A stretch of 64,000 nt of DNA. Origin: Nitrospirillum pindoramense (GTDB lineage Bacteria > Pseudomonadota > Alphaproteobacteria > Azospirillales > Azospirillaceae). The stretch spans positions 1 through 64,000 of the forward strand of contig NZ_VITR01000011.1 in NCBI RefSeq assembly GCF_007827955.1, read 5' to 3'. Shown here piece after piece: positions 43,584-52,950 of the stretch (its first letter is position 1; each line of letters begins with the position of its first letter). The position numbers were made by a program, and so were the translations under genes. The notes beneath the pieces were generated by a model. That model was not told the origin of the DNA. It did not search any database and saw nothing but the letters and a program-made list of their open reading frames with translations.

Positions 43584-45677
43584 TCAGCCGGCGGCGGCGG
43601 GGGAGGCGAGGGCCGGGTCGGTGCTGGCCGGCCAGTCCCCGTCCACGCGGCCCGCCAGGCGGCGCTGGACGTGTTCCCCCGTGATCAGCAGGTCGTACCA
43701 GCCCAGTGTCGGGCGCAGCGGCCAGCGCATGACACCGCCCTCCGGCCCCGGCGTCCAAGCACGGTGCTGGTCCTTGTAGGCGGCGGGCTGGACGGTCACG
43801 TCGGCACCCCCGCCCGGGGCGACGGTGATGCGCAGGGCATCGCCCTCCACCGCCCAGCTGAGGCCAGCGGTTCCCATGCGGGTGCCGGTGAAGGCGCGGT
43901 GGAAGCCGTTCGGTCCCCGCACCCACAGATCATAGGCGCCCTCCGGCCCCGTCAGGTGCCATTCCCCCGACAGGGTGCGGCCAGCCTCCACCGTGTAGCG
44001 ACGGGGGATGGCGTCCAGCCGCAGGCGGTCATAGACATGGAACACCGCGCCCTGGCCGGCCCCGGCCACGAAATCCAGGCGGATGGTGCCGGCGGCGGAG
44101 TCGACATGGTCGCTCACCTCCAGGGCATAGCGCAGGCGCCGCGACGGCCGGGTTCCCGCCTCCTGCACCGGATGGGGCGGGGCCACCGGCGTCTCGGGGA
44201 TGGCCTGGCCGACGATGGCGCGGGCGCGTTCCCGGGTGGGCGCCGTCTCCGGCAGGGTGGGCAGCTTGGCGTTGGGGGTCTTGAAATCGAAGGCCGTGGT
44301 CAGGTCGCCGCACACCGCCCGCCGCCAGGGCGAGATGTTGGGCTCCATCACGCCGAAGCGCTTTTCCATGAAACGGATGATGGAGGTGTGGTCCGCCACC
44401 TCCGAATGCACCCAGCCGCCGCGCGACCACGGGGACAGGATGTAGCAGGGCACGCGCGGGCCCAGGCCATAGGGGCGGCCGCGCAGGTTCAGGTCGTCGC
44501 CATCGGCGCCGGGGGCCTTCAGGCGGTGATAGTCGTCATCCGTCGCCGCTGTGCTGGCCCCGGCGAAACCGCCGGGGGCGTCCGGGTCGGGCGACGGCGG
44601 GGCCGGTGGCGGCGCATGGTCGAAAAAGCCGTCATTCTCATCGAAGGTGATGAACAGCACCGTGCGCGCCCAGACCTTGGGGTTGGCGGTCAGGGCGTCG
44701 ATGACCTGGGCGGTGTAGGCCGCGCCCTGCGCCGGGCTGGACGGGCCCGGATGCTCCGACCCCTCTTCCGTGCCGACGACCCAGGAGATCTGGGGCAGCC
44801 GGTCGGCCAGCACATCCTCGCGCAGCTTGTCCAGCGCCCGGGTGGACAGGCCCTTGTCCCGCAGCACGGCACGGGAGCCCGGGTCGCCGCGATAGGCGGC
44901 GCGGTACTGCAGGAAATTGGCCAGCGGGTTGTCGCCGAAATTGTCGGCCATGTCCTGGTAATGGCCCCAGGTGACGCCTGCCGCTTCCAGCCGCTCCGGA
45001 TAGGTTGTCCAGGAAAAGCGCGGGATGCTGGCCGCGTCCGGCTTTTTCAGGTCATCGTCGGGGTTGTCGATGGCCGGGCCGCCGCCCTTGCCGTGCGGGT
45101 CGTTGGTGCCGGTCCACAGGAACAGCCGGTTGGTGTTGGTGCCGGTGTGCATGGCGCAGTGATAGGCGTCGCAGAGGGTGAACGCCTCCGCCATGGCGAA
45201 CTGGAAGGGGATGTCCTCCCGCGTGTAATAGCCCATGGCGCGCTGGGTCTTGGCCTCCGGCCAGTGCGCCATGCGGCCGTTGTCCCAGGCGGCCTGGGCG
45301 TTGTTCCACTGGTGCGGCGTGCCCAGCATGCGCATCAGTTCGAAATGCGCCTTGGTCGACAGGTGGAAGGGATTGACGATGCGGGGATGCGGGTCGGTGC
45401 GGTCGCGCTGGTCCCACACGGTCATCGTCTGGCCGTCCGGACCCGGTGGCACCGGGATGGGGAAGCGGTCGCCGAAGCCGCAGACACCGGACAGGGTGCC
45501 GAAATAATGGTCGAAGCCCCGGTTTTCCTGCATCAGGACGACGATGTGGGCCACGTCCTCCAGGGTTCCGGTGCGCACATCGGCGGGAATGGCGGCGGCA
45601 CGGGCCAAGGCCGGCGGCAGGCCGGCCAGGGCGACGCCGCCCAATGCATGGCGAAGAAGCGAACGGCGATCCATCAT
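43584..45677 (-). CDS. Tat-exported phospholipase C (phosphocholine-preferring type)
   Basis: 697 residues from ATG 45677. A twin-arginine signal (MMDRRSLLRHALGGVALAG) precedes the phosphoesterase core of bacterial PLCs: EDVAHIVVLMQENRGFDHYF, LFLWTGTNDPHGKGG, VLFITFDENDGFFDHAPPP, then VPCYILSPWSRGGWVHSEV. C-terminal DUF756 repeats follow (about 530-690). It releases phosphorylated head groups from phospholipids. Homologues in Pseudomonas (PlcH/PlcN) use Tat plus type II secretion. Leftward neighbour of phosphatase genes, 47 bp away. Confidence 0.93.
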   Translation of the reverse strand: MMDRRSLLRHALGGVALAGLPPALARAAAIPADVRTGTLEDVAHIVVLMQENRGFDHYFGTLSGVCGFGDRFPIPVPPGPDGQTMTVWDQRDRTDPHPRIVNPFHLSTKAHFELMRMLGTPHQWNNAQAAWDNGRMAHWPEAKTQRAMGYYTREDIPFQFAMAEAFTLCDAYHCAMHTGTNTNRLFLWTGTNDPHGKGGGPAIDNPDDDLKKPDAASIPRFSWTTYPERLEAAGVTWGHYQDMADNFGDNPLANFLQYRAAYRGDPGSRAVLRDKGLSTRALDKLREDVLADRLPQISWVVGTEEGSEHPGPSSPAQGAAYTAQVIDALTANPKVWARTVLFITFDENDGFFDHAPPPAPPSPDPDAPGGFAGASTAATDDDYHRLKAPGADGDDLNLRGRPYGLGPRVPCYILSPWSRGGWVHSEVADHTSIIRFMEKRFGVMEPNISPWRRAVCGDLTTAFDFKTPNAKLPTLPETAPTRERARAIVGQAIPETPVAPPHPVQEAGTRPSRRLRYALEVSDHVDSAAGTIRLDFVAGAGQGAVFHVYDRLRLDAIPRRYTVEAGRTLSGEWHLTGPEGAYDLWVRGPNGFHRAFTGTRMGTAGLSWAVEGDALRITVAPGGGADVTVQPAAYKDQHRAWTPGPEGGVMRWPLRPTLGWYDLLITGEHVQRRLAGRVDGDWPASTDPALASPAAAG

Positions 45678-45724
45678 GATTGGGCGGCTTTCCAGTAAGA
45701 GAGACCGTGGGCGGGCGGGGGGCG

Positions 45725-46984
45725 TCAGCGGACGACGGACAGTTTGTCCGTCACCGTTTTCACGGGGCACAGCTCGGCACAGCCGGGCAGGGTCAGGACG
45801 GCGCTCCACGGCGGGGTGGCCAGGCTGAGCGGCGCCAGGCTGCGCACCTGGTCCGGGGTCTGGGCGACATAGGCGACGCGGACCAGGGCCTGGCCGGCGG
45901 CATCCCGCCACAGTTCCAGCCGCAGGCCGCCGCCCACGGGCGGGTCGTCCTCGCCGTAGCCCTGAACCTGGAAATGGACGCCCAGCAGGCCGGAGATGGC
46001 GGCGATGTTGTCGTCATGGCCCACCAGCAGGGTGACGGGCGGCTGGCCGGTGCCGGTCAGCGCCTGGACCATGCGCGGGGCCAGCGCCACCGCTTTGCGC
46101 GGCGCCATGTAGGCGTTGCGGGCGAACACGTCGAACTGCAGGCCGTGCAGGCGGGAGATTTGGGCCAGCGCGTCACGCAGCCCCTGGCCGTCGCCCAGCC
46201 GGCCCCAGGCGACCTGGCTGGCCGGCAGTCCTTCCAGGTACTGCAGGATGAAGATCTGGGCGGCGCCGGCCGTCTGCGCGACGGGACCGCGCAGATCCAC
46301 GCCCCGGTTGTCGGCGCTGGGGGTGATGGTGGTGCGCATCTGCACCAGGTCGCACGCCGGGGTGGCGCGGTCGCAGCCCAAGCCCCGCGCCGTCAGCGTG
46401 ATGGCGGGCACCAGATAGGTCGAGGCGTTGCGCACATCGCCCATTTCCGGTTCCATCGCCGCCACGGCGGCTTTGGCGTCAACGGTGGCGGCCCCCGCCT
46501 CGAAGGGGTCGAACAGGGGGTCCAGCGTGCCCGGCGGCTTGTGGCCGATGTCCAGGGCGCAGTCGGGCGCCAGGCCCTTGGCCATGGCCTCGCCCGTGCG
46601 GATGGTGCGCTCCGCCGAATTGGTCCATATGGCCACCTGGCCCTCGGCCGGGCAGCCCTGGGCCGGCAGCAGGCCGTTGGCGGCCAGCCATTGGCGCTGA
46701 TACGCACCCATCAGGGTGGCGGCGGCGGCGCCATGGGGCGTCAGCAGGCTGGGTGCCACCGGCCAGGCGGCCCATTCACCCTGGGCCAGGCCGGGGGCGG
46801 CCTCGGTGTCCAGGGGTGCACGCACGCCATGGCGCACCAGCATCACCACACGCTCCAGCCGCAGGGGCTGGCCGTTGCCGGCGTGGGGCCCGGTGGTGGC
46901 ATCGGTCGGCAGGTTGGCCTGGGCGGCGGGGGCGGCGGCGGCCAGCAGCAGGCCGGCCAGGAATAGGGAAGCGAGGCGGGTCAC
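45725..46984 (-). CDS. Secreted histidine acid phosphatase (AppA/phytase-like)
   Basis: 419 residues from GTG 46984, preceded by GGAAAGAAG. Signal peptide LASLFLAGLLLAAAAPAAQA. The catalytic RHGVRAP at 51-57 and the C-terminal HD-type motif GHDDN define the histidine acid phosphatase family that includes glucose-1-phosphatase and AppA phytase. HDDN instead of HDT/HDN may alter specificity. It should release phosphate from organic esters in the periplasm. Confidence 0.9.
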   Translation of the reverse strand: MTRLASLFLAGLLLAAAAPAAQANLPTDATTGPHAGNGQPLRLERVVMLVRHGVRAPLDTEAAPGLAQGEWAAWPVAPSLLTPHGAAAATLMGAYQRQWLAANGLLPAQGCPAEGQVAIWTNSAERTIRTGEAMAKGLAPDCALDIGHKPPGTLDPLFDPFEAGAATVDAKAAVAAMEPEMGDVRNASTYLVPAITLTARGLGCDRATPACDLVQMRTTITPSADNRGVDLRGPVAQTAGAAQIFILQYLEGLPASQVAWGRLGDGQGLRDALAQISRLHGLQFDVFARNAYMAPRKAVALAPRMVQALTGTGQPPVTLLVGHDDNIAAISGLLGVHFQVQGYGEDDPPVGGGLRLELWRDAAGQALVRVAYVAQTPDQVRSLAPLSLATPPWSAVLTLPGCAELCPVKTVTDKLSVVR

Positions 46985-47055
46985 GGGCTTCTTTCCAGTT
47001 GTGATCCCCGGTGGAACCAAGGTGGGGACCAGGGTGGGAATGAGGGATCGGGGTA

Positions 47056-48219
47056 TCAGAACACCCCTTGGGCGCGCAGTTGGGTCAGCGTCTGGGCCAG
47101 GGCGTCCAGTCCGCCCGTGGCCGCCAGGGATTGGATACGGGCCGCTCCCAGGCGGGCCAGTACCGGATGGCGATATCCCCAGGCGTAACGGGCGGGATCG
47201 GTGGCATCAATGCCGAAGCGCGGGGCCAATTGGCGCAGCAGCGCATCGGCGTCCTCGACGGCCGGCTCGGCATAGACCCAGTTGTGGTCCGACTGGGCGT
47301 GGATCAGGCAGGCGGACCACCAGCGGGGCACGCTGCCCACACCGGGCAGGGTCAGGCCGCCTTGCGCGGTGGGCACCAGATATCCGGCCTCCACCGGATC
47401 GACGCGGGCGATGATGGCGGCGGCGCGCAACCAATGGACCAGCCGTTCCGGCTTGCCGCGCTCCGGCGCCTGGTGGGCGCAGGCCTGGACGATGACCAGA
47501 TCGGCGGGCAGGTGGCGGGCCATGGCCTCCGCCAGGCCCAGGATGTGGTGGGCCCCGGTGCGGAAGTCGCCGTCCGCTCCGTGGCCGCCCAGGGGAATCT
47601 CCGGCGGCAGGCCGCCGTCGGCGCGCCAGACGAACAGGAGGGCCTTGGCCCAGTCATGCCACAGGGGGGCGGCGGTGATCAGATCGTCCTGGCCGTCCAG
47701 GTCCACCCCCTCAAGGGTGCGGTAGGCGTCGGCGAAGTCCTGGGCGCTCCGGGCGTTGAACGCCTCATGCACGGGCAGGCCGCCCGGCCAGGAATGATGG
47801 CTGCCGGCATTGCCGCCGGGGGCGGCGGCGAACGGCTGGGGCAGGTGGGGGCAGGGGCCGCCGTCGTTCGGCAGGGCGGGGAACAGACCCGCCATCAAAC
47901 CGCCGGGCAGAGCGGTGGCGTCGGCGGCATCGGCCAGGCCCGCCGCCACCAGCCGGTCGATGATGGCCTGGCGCGCCGCGGCGTCCAGGTTGGCGCGATG
48001 GACGACACAAGTGTCGGGGTTGAATAGGGCGTCCCGGGTCGCCGCCTTGATCGCCGGATCGTGGATCGCGTCCACGTCACTCCGCAGCCGGACCAGCGCG
48101 TCCCGGGTGAGGGGGGAGGCGTCGGCGATGGCGGCAGGGCTGGAGGGGGCGGCCAAGGCGGGCGGGGCCAGCAGCAGGGTGGCGGCCAGGAGGGCCGGGC
48201 GAAGCACGGAACGCGGCAT
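47056..48219 (-). CDS. Secreted HD-domain-like protein
   Basis: 387 residues with a signal peptide (LLAATLLLAPPALA). The residue pattern H141-H142-S-W-P-G-G-L-P-V-H151, H188-D189 (LWHDWAK), H224-H225 and H249 reproduces the metal-binding order of HD phosphohydrolases (HHSxPGGLxxH ... HD). HD enzymes are normally cytoplasmic; an exported one is unusual. It lies between a TonB receptor and an acid phosphatase, so a periplasmic phosphodiesterase or phosphatase role is likely but unproven. I do not recognise a named family. Confidence 0.75.
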   Translation of the reverse strand: MPRSVLRPALLAATLLLAPPALAAPSSPAAIADASPLTRDALVRLRSDVDAIHDPAIKAATRDALFNPDTCVVHRANLDAAARQAIIDRLVAAGLADAADATALPGGLMAGLFPALPNDGGPCPHLPQPFAAAPGGNAGSHHSWPGGLPVHEAFNARSAQDFADAYRTLEGVDLDGQDDLITAAPLWHDWAKALLFVWRADGGLPPEIPLGGHGADGDFRTGAHHILGLAEAMARHLPADLVIVQACAHQAPERGKPERLVHWLRAAAIIARVDPVEAGYLVPTAQGGLTLPGVGSVPRWWSACLIHAQSDHNWVYAEPAVEDADALLRQLAPRFGIDATDPARYAWGYRHPVLARLGAARIQSLAATGGLDALAQTLTQLRAQGVF

Positions 48220-48221
48220 CG

Positions 48222-51200
48222 TCAGAATTCCTGCTGAAGGCTGAGTTCGAAGCTGCGGCCGGCGCTGATGGTCTGCACCACCGCGTCGCCGTGGCGGCCC
48301 ACGCTGGTGCGATAGGCCAGGGCATCGCCCAGGTTGCGCACCGTCAACCGGGCGCTCAAACCCCCGCCGGCGTCATAGCCCGCGCTGAGGTCCAGCCGCC
48401 GCGTCGGATGCACCCAGGTATCCAGGGCGCTGCCGGCCATGGTCGTTCCGCCCCCGGAAACAAAGGCGGTGCCATAGGATTGGACGTAGTCGTCGGCCCA
48501 GCGGTAATCCATCGCCAGGTGCAGGGGGCCCCGGTCGTACCGCAGTTGCACCCCGGCCAGCCAGCGGGGCGCGTACTGCACCCGCTCCACCGCGTTCAGG
48601 TCGGCGTTGTTGAGGCGCACCGATGTCGTTTCCCAGCTCAGGGTGCCCGCCAGGCGAAAGTCGCTCAGCGCGTCGGCCACGGTCGCCAGCCCCTGGTCCA
48701 GCGACAGTTCCGCCCCCGTCAGCCGGGCGGTGCCGCCGTTGGTGGGGATGCTGAGGCGCACCTGCGCGTCATTGGTGGCGGATCCGGTCGCCAGGCTGCC
48801 GCCGGCGTCGTACAGGTAGTTCTTCAGCCGCTTGCGGAAGACCGCCAATTCCAGCCGGCCGTCCTCGCCGGCGGCCTGGCCCGTCCAGGCCCAGGCGCCC
48901 GACAGGTCGAAGTTCAGCCCGTCCACCGCCTTAAGGTCCGGGTTGCCCCGCGTGATGGTGAGCACGCCGTCGCTGTCCTGGGTGGCGGTGGCGTTGCCGG
49001 CCAGCTGGTAGGGGGACGGGGCCGTCTGGCTGGTCCACACGGCGGCGCGGTAGGTCAGCTGCGGGTCCGGCTGCCACTTGGCCAGCAGCCGGGGCAGCAG
49101 GGCGGTGAACTGACTGTTGCTGTCGTTCCAGCCGTAATGGACGCCGCCCGCCGGCGCGCCGTTGCCGCCGGACAGCCAATAGCGGTTGGTCAGGTCGGAG
49201 AATTCGGCGCGGAAGCCGGGCAGCAGCACGAAATCATCCCAGGTCAGGCGCACCTGGCCGTAGGCCGCGACCCGTCGCTCCCCGCCGCTCAGCGTGTTGC
49301 CGTTCCAGGCGTCGGCGGTCCAGGTGGCGCCGCCGTCGCGCTGGCGGTACAGCTGCGCCAGCCGGTCGGCGTTGATCAGGGGGAAGGTGAAATCGTAGAT
49401 GCCGGCCAGGGGGGCTGTCAGGGTGCCGGCGCGCAGGCCCGCCGCCGCCAGGCTGGCCACCGTGCTGCCGGCATCCACCGCCCCCTGGCCGCCGACCAAC
49501 TGGCCCTCCTGGTCCCGGCGGTAACTGTCGCGCTGGCTGTCGGTGATCTTCACCCCGGCTTCCAGCGTGGCGTCGGCGGACAGCGCCAGCTTGCCATCCA
49601 AGGCGCCGCCGATCCGGTCCTGGCGGCTGGACAGGCTGGTGATCTGGCCCCGGTTGGAAACAGGCAGGTTCTCCACGCCATCGGCCATGGCCAAGGCGGC
49701 GGACGGCCCCGCCACCACCGGATATCCGTCCTGGCGCCCCAGGCTCAAGCCCTGGTTCACCGTGGTGGCCACCGGGTTCCAGAATGACATCTCGATATGC
49801 TGGGGCCGGCCGTTCTCTCCCCAGGTGTAGAACAGGCGGGGCGCCAGGGTCAGGGCGCCGGCGTGCCAGTCCGCCCCGACCTGCGCCGTTCCCAGGGTCG
49901 CCGTGTCCGGATTGGTCTCGAACCAGTAATGCACCTGGGTCTTGACGCTGCGGTTCTCATAAAGGCCGTTGCCCAGCGCCACGCGGGAGATGAAGCTGGG
50001 GTCCCGCCCGCCCTGGAAGCCCATCTGGTAGACCTCCTGGTCCGTGTCGGCTGTGGCGACCGTGACATGGGCGAAGGCGTGGAAGGTGTCGCTGGGCTGC
50101 CAGTCGCCGGCCAGGCTGCCGCCCCAGCGTCGCGTTTCACCTTCCGAATATTGCACGTTCAGCGAGGTGGCCATCAGGTCGCGCGCCGGGTCCATCCCGG
50201 CCGGGGGCTTGCCGCTGGCGTCGACCAGGCGGTACTCGAATTGCGTCGTCTGATAGGACTGTTCCACGCTGGCGAAGCGGTTGCGGCCGTAATAGCCCGT
50301 GACCGACAGCCCCAGCGTATGGTCCCGGCCGAACTGGCGGGAGATATCGGCGATGGCCATGCCCCCGCCGGATGGACGTCCCAGGCTGGCGGACCGCTCA
50401 TCCAGGTTGCCCTGGACCAGCAGGCGGGTATGCTCCCCCCCTTCCAGGGCCGAGGCCAGGCGCAAGTCGAACTGGCCGGCGGTGGCGTCGCCGTCGTCGT
50501 GGGCGTCCGGCGTCTTGGTCAGTTCCACACCGTCCATGGCCAGCGGCGGCAGCAGGCTCAATTGCACGGCCCGGCTGTAGGGCATGCTTTGCGCCACCGA
50601 GACCCCGTCCAGGCGCGTGACGGCATAGGCGCTGTCCAGCCCGCGCACGGCGGCGAACTGGCCCTCCCCACGCGCGGCCCGGTCGATGCCGCCCAAGTCC
50701 CCTTGCAGGGACGTGACCAGCACGTTCACCCCGGCCAAGCGGCCCAGCCCTTCCGCCAGGGTGCGGTCCGCCCGTTCCCGCAATTCGGTCGCTGTCAGGC
50801 TGTCTGTCAGGGCGGTGGCGGTGATTTCGCCGGGCGGCGTGTCGTGGTGGGCGGCGCGGACGATCAGCACCTCCGGCAACTGACCGGGCGCCGGCGCCAA
50901 GGCCGGGATGGCGACGGTCGCGGGAACCGGCGCCCGCTCCAGCTCGATGGCCCCGCCGTCGCCCAGGCGATAGCGTAAATGGCACCCTGAGATCATATGG
51001 GCCAGCGCCGTCTCGAAATCGGTTTCACCCGACAGCGGCGCCGTGCGACAGCCGTGCACCAACTCGGGCCGGAACAGCACGTCCCGGCCCGACTGCCGTG
51101 CCAGCTCCAGCAGCGCGCTGCCCAGGGGTTGCTCCGTAATGGTATAGGCGGCGTGCGCCGCCGCCGGGGCGGTGGCCACCATTCCGGTCAGACCGGGCAG

Positions 51201-51281
51201 CAGGGCGCACGACACCGCCAGCCGGCGGTGTCCTGGCCTGCGCGAAGGGTCACCGCCGGCGGCCAATCCGGTAATCCCCAT
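48222..51281 (-). CDS. TonB-dependent receptor with N-terminal STN signalling domain
   Basis: 1019 residues from ATG 51281, overlapping the fecR end by 32 bp. A signal sequence is followed by an STN domain (ITEQPLGSALLELARQSGRD), which contacts FecR. The plug comes next (LAEGLGRLAGVNVLV, ARGEGQFAAVRGLDSAYAVT), then a 22-strand barrel ending FELSLQQEF with C-terminal Phe. It is an active outer-membrane importer with transmembrane signalling. The substrate is unknown; downstream HD, phosphatase and PLC genes suggest a phosphorylated organic compound. Confidence 0.92.
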   Translation of the reverse strand: MGITGLAAGGDPSRRPGHRRLAVSCALLPGLTGMVATAPAAAHAAYTITEQPLGSALLELARQSGRDVLFRPELVHGCRTAPLSGETDFETALAHMISGCHLRYRLGDGGAIELERAPVPATVAIPALAPAPGQLPEVLIVRAAHHDTPPGEITATALTDSLTATELRERADRTLAEGLGRLAGVNVLVTSLQGDLGGIDRAARGEGQFAAVRGLDSAYAVTRLDGVSVAQSMPYSRAVQLSLLPPLAMDGVELTKTPDAHDDGDATAGQFDLRLASALEGGEHTRLLVQGNLDERSASLGRPSGGGMAIADISRQFGRDHTLGLSVTGYYGRNRFASVEQSYQTTQFEYRLVDASGKPPAGMDPARDLMATSLNVQYSEGETRRWGGSLAGDWQPSDTFHAFAHVTVATADTDQEVYQMGFQGGRDPSFISRVALGNGLYENRSVKTQVHYWFETNPDTATLGTAQVGADWHAGALTLAPRLFYTWGENGRPQHIEMSFWNPVATTVNQGLSLGRQDGYPVVAGPSAALAMADGVENLPVSNRGQITSLSSRQDRIGGALDGKLALSADATLEAGVKITDSQRDSYRRDQEGQLVGGQGAVDAGSTVASLAAAGLRAGTLTAPLAGIYDFTFPLINADRLAQLYRQRDGGATWTADAWNGNTLSGGERRVAAYGQVRLTWDDFVLLPGFRAEFSDLTNRYWLSGGNGAPAGGVHYGWNDSNSQFTALLPRLLAKWQPDPQLTYRAAVWTSQTAPSPYQLAGNATATQDSDGVLTITRGNPDLKAVDGLNFDLSGAWAWTGQAAGEDGRLELAVFRKRLKNYLYDAGGSLATGSATNDAQVRLSIPTNGGTARLTGAELSLDQGLATVADALSDFRLAGTLSWETTSVRLNNADLNAVERVQYAPRWLAGVQLRYDRGPLHLAMDYRWADDYVQSYGTAFVSGGGTTMAGSALDTWVHPTRRLDLSAGYDAGGGLSARLTVRNLGDALAYRTSVGRHGDAVVQTISAGRSFELSLQQEF

Positions 51282-52245
51282 TGGCGTCCTGCCGCCAGGT
51301 GATGGGATGCAGGCGGGCCAGGGCCGCCAAAAAACCGGCGATGTCGTCGGCGCGGTAGCTGCCGCTGACGCGGATGGCGCCCAGGGCGGGATCATCCAGG
51401 CGCAGCACGATGCCCGTGCGGGCCGCCACCTCCGGCACCACCTGCGCCAGGGGCATGTCGTCGAACAGCAGGCGGCCGTCCTGGCGCGCCGCCACCTGGG
51501 CCAGGTTGGCCTTTCCCAGGCGCACCGGACCCTGGCCGTCCTGGTCCACCTGCTGGCCGGGGCTCAGGTTCAACAGCACGCGGCCGCTGTCCCGGTCGCG
51601 AATTTCCGCTGCCCCCTCCAGCAGGATGGCGCGCACCTGGGTGCCGTGGGACGACACGGTGAAGCGCGTGCCCAGGTCGCGCACCTCCAGCCCCCCGGCC
51701 AGGACGTGGAAGGGCCGCAGCCTCTCATGCGTCACCTCGAATTCGGCCTCGCCCTGGGCCAGGTCCACCCGGCGGCCCAGGGGGTCGATGCGCACATGCA
51801 GGTGGGTGGACCCACCCAGGCGCATGACCGTGCCGTCGGACAGCGTCACCTGCGGATGGTCGTGGGCGGCGGTGACATAGTCGGCCTCGCTGACCGCGCC
51901 GTTCCACAGCCAGACCAGCGCCAGGGCCATGGCGGTGGCCAGGCCCGCCAGCGGCGGCATCCAGACGGCGCGGCGCCAGGACCGGTGCGGGCGCGTCTGG
52001 TCGTCGGCCAGGCGCAGGCCCCGGGCGCGGGTCAGATCCGGCCGCAGCGCGCCCTTGTCGGTGATGGCGCCGCTGGCCGTCCAGGCGCGTGTCACCAGGT
52101 CCATGGCGGCGGTGTGGCGGGGGTCGGTTTCCAGCCAGGCGCGGAAGGTCCGCTGGCCCTCGGCGCCCAGGTCCCCGTTGTGTATGCGCCGCAGCCAGGC
52201 GGCGGCGTTTTCCAGTATGGCTTGGTCCTGATCGGTGGGGGTCAA
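51250..52245 (-). CDS. FecR-family anti-sigma/sigma regulator
   Basis: 331 residues. A cytoplasmic DUF4880-type N-terminus (AAAWLRRIHNGDLGAEGQR, FRAWLETDPRHTAAMDLV), a membrane helix (LAGLATAMALALVWLW), then the FecR domain (VTLSDGTVMRLGGSTHLHVR, FEVTHERLRPFHVLAGGLEV, GTRFTVSS) and a C-terminal STN-like stretch. It relays receptor occupancy to the ECF sigma factor encoded just upstream, with which it overlaps by 4 bp. Confidence 0.93.
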   Translation of the reverse strand: MTPTDQDQAILENAAAWLRRIHNGDLGAEGQRTFRAWLETDPRHTAAMDLVTRAWTASGAITDKGALRPDLTRARGLRLADDQTRPHRSWRRAVWMPPLAGLATAMALALVWLWNGAVSEADYVTAAHDHPQVTLSDGTVMRLGGSTHLHVRIDPLGRRVDLAQGEAEFEVTHERLRPFHVLAGGLEVRDLGTRFTVSSHGTQVRAILLEGAAEIRDRDSGRVLLNLSPGQQVDQDGQGPVRLGKANLAQVAARQDGRLLFDDMPLAQVVPEVAARTGIVLRLDDPALGAIRVSGSYRADDIAGFLAALARLHPITWRQDANGDYRIGRRR

Positions 52246-52790
52246 CGCGACGGCTCCACCATCGTCCGGGCCAGATGGGCCAGGACACGTTCGATTTGAC
52301 GGGACACCGTTTTGACCTCAAGACCCAGGCGGCCGGCAACCTCCCGGTGGCTCAGCCCGTCGACCCGCACCAGCAGGAAGGCGTGGCGCGCCAGCGGGTC
52401 CACGTCGCGCAGCGCCGCCTCCAGGCAGGCCAGTTCCTGCCGGAACATCAGGGTGCGTTCGGGCGTCGCGGCGCCATCGTCCACCAGCTCCGCCACCTCC
52501 TCCAGGCCGTCATGGGCGTCCTGGTGGCGGGCGGTGTTGCGACGGAAGCGGTCGATCAGCAGATTGTTGGCCACGCGCAGCAGAAAGGCGCGCCAGTTGT
52601 CCACGCCCCGGTCCGGGGCCGCGGACAGCGCGCGCAGATAAACGTCCTGGACATAATCGTCCACGTCTTGCGCCTGCCGGACGCGGCGGGCGAAATATCC
52701 CCGCAGCGCCGATTGGTGCGCTTCCAGCTCCGCGCTGTCGAATACTGACGACGGCGTGCTGTCGGTCCTGGCATCGGCCTGGCTATCCAT
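52242..52790 (-). CDS. ECF sigma factor, FecI type
   Basis: 182 residues from ATG 52790, with SD AGGGGAAAG directly upstream (52871 is an alternative). Sigma region 2 (LRGYFARRVRQAQDVDDYVQ, VYLRAL, NWRAFLLRVANNLLIDRFRR) and region 4 (HAFLLVRVDGLSHREVAGRL, LEVKTVSRQIERVLAHL). First gene of the sigma-FecR-receptor module and the likely transcription factor for the receptor. Confidence 0.93.
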   Translation of the reverse strand: MDSQADARTDSTPSSVFDSAELEAHQSALRGYFARRVRQAQDVDDYVQDVYLRALSAAPDRGVDNWRAFLLRVANNLLIDRFRRNTARHQDAHDGLEEVAELVDDGAATPERTLMFRQELACLEAALRDVDPLARHAFLLVRVDGLSHREVAGRLGLEVKTVSRQIERVLAHLARTMVEPSR

Positions 52791-52903
52791 CTTTCCCCTC
52801 GGCCGCTGTGCTGGCGCGGACAAGGTCATAGCGGCGGCAGGCTTCAATTTTATGATAGAGGGCTGCGCCATATGCAGGCTCCCGATGACGGGGACGCGGG
52901 GGT

Positions 52904-52935
52904 TAAAAAAGGGGTGGGGCCATGGACCCCACCCC
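52904..52935 (-). terminator. Rho-independent terminator of the TonB receptor gene at 52951
   Basis: On the minus strand, the perfect 9-bp stem ggggtgggg/ccccacccc with a 7-base loop is followed by TTTTTT. It lies 16 bp past the stop codon. Confidence 0.9.
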
Positions 52936-52950
52936 CGGTAGCAGACTATA

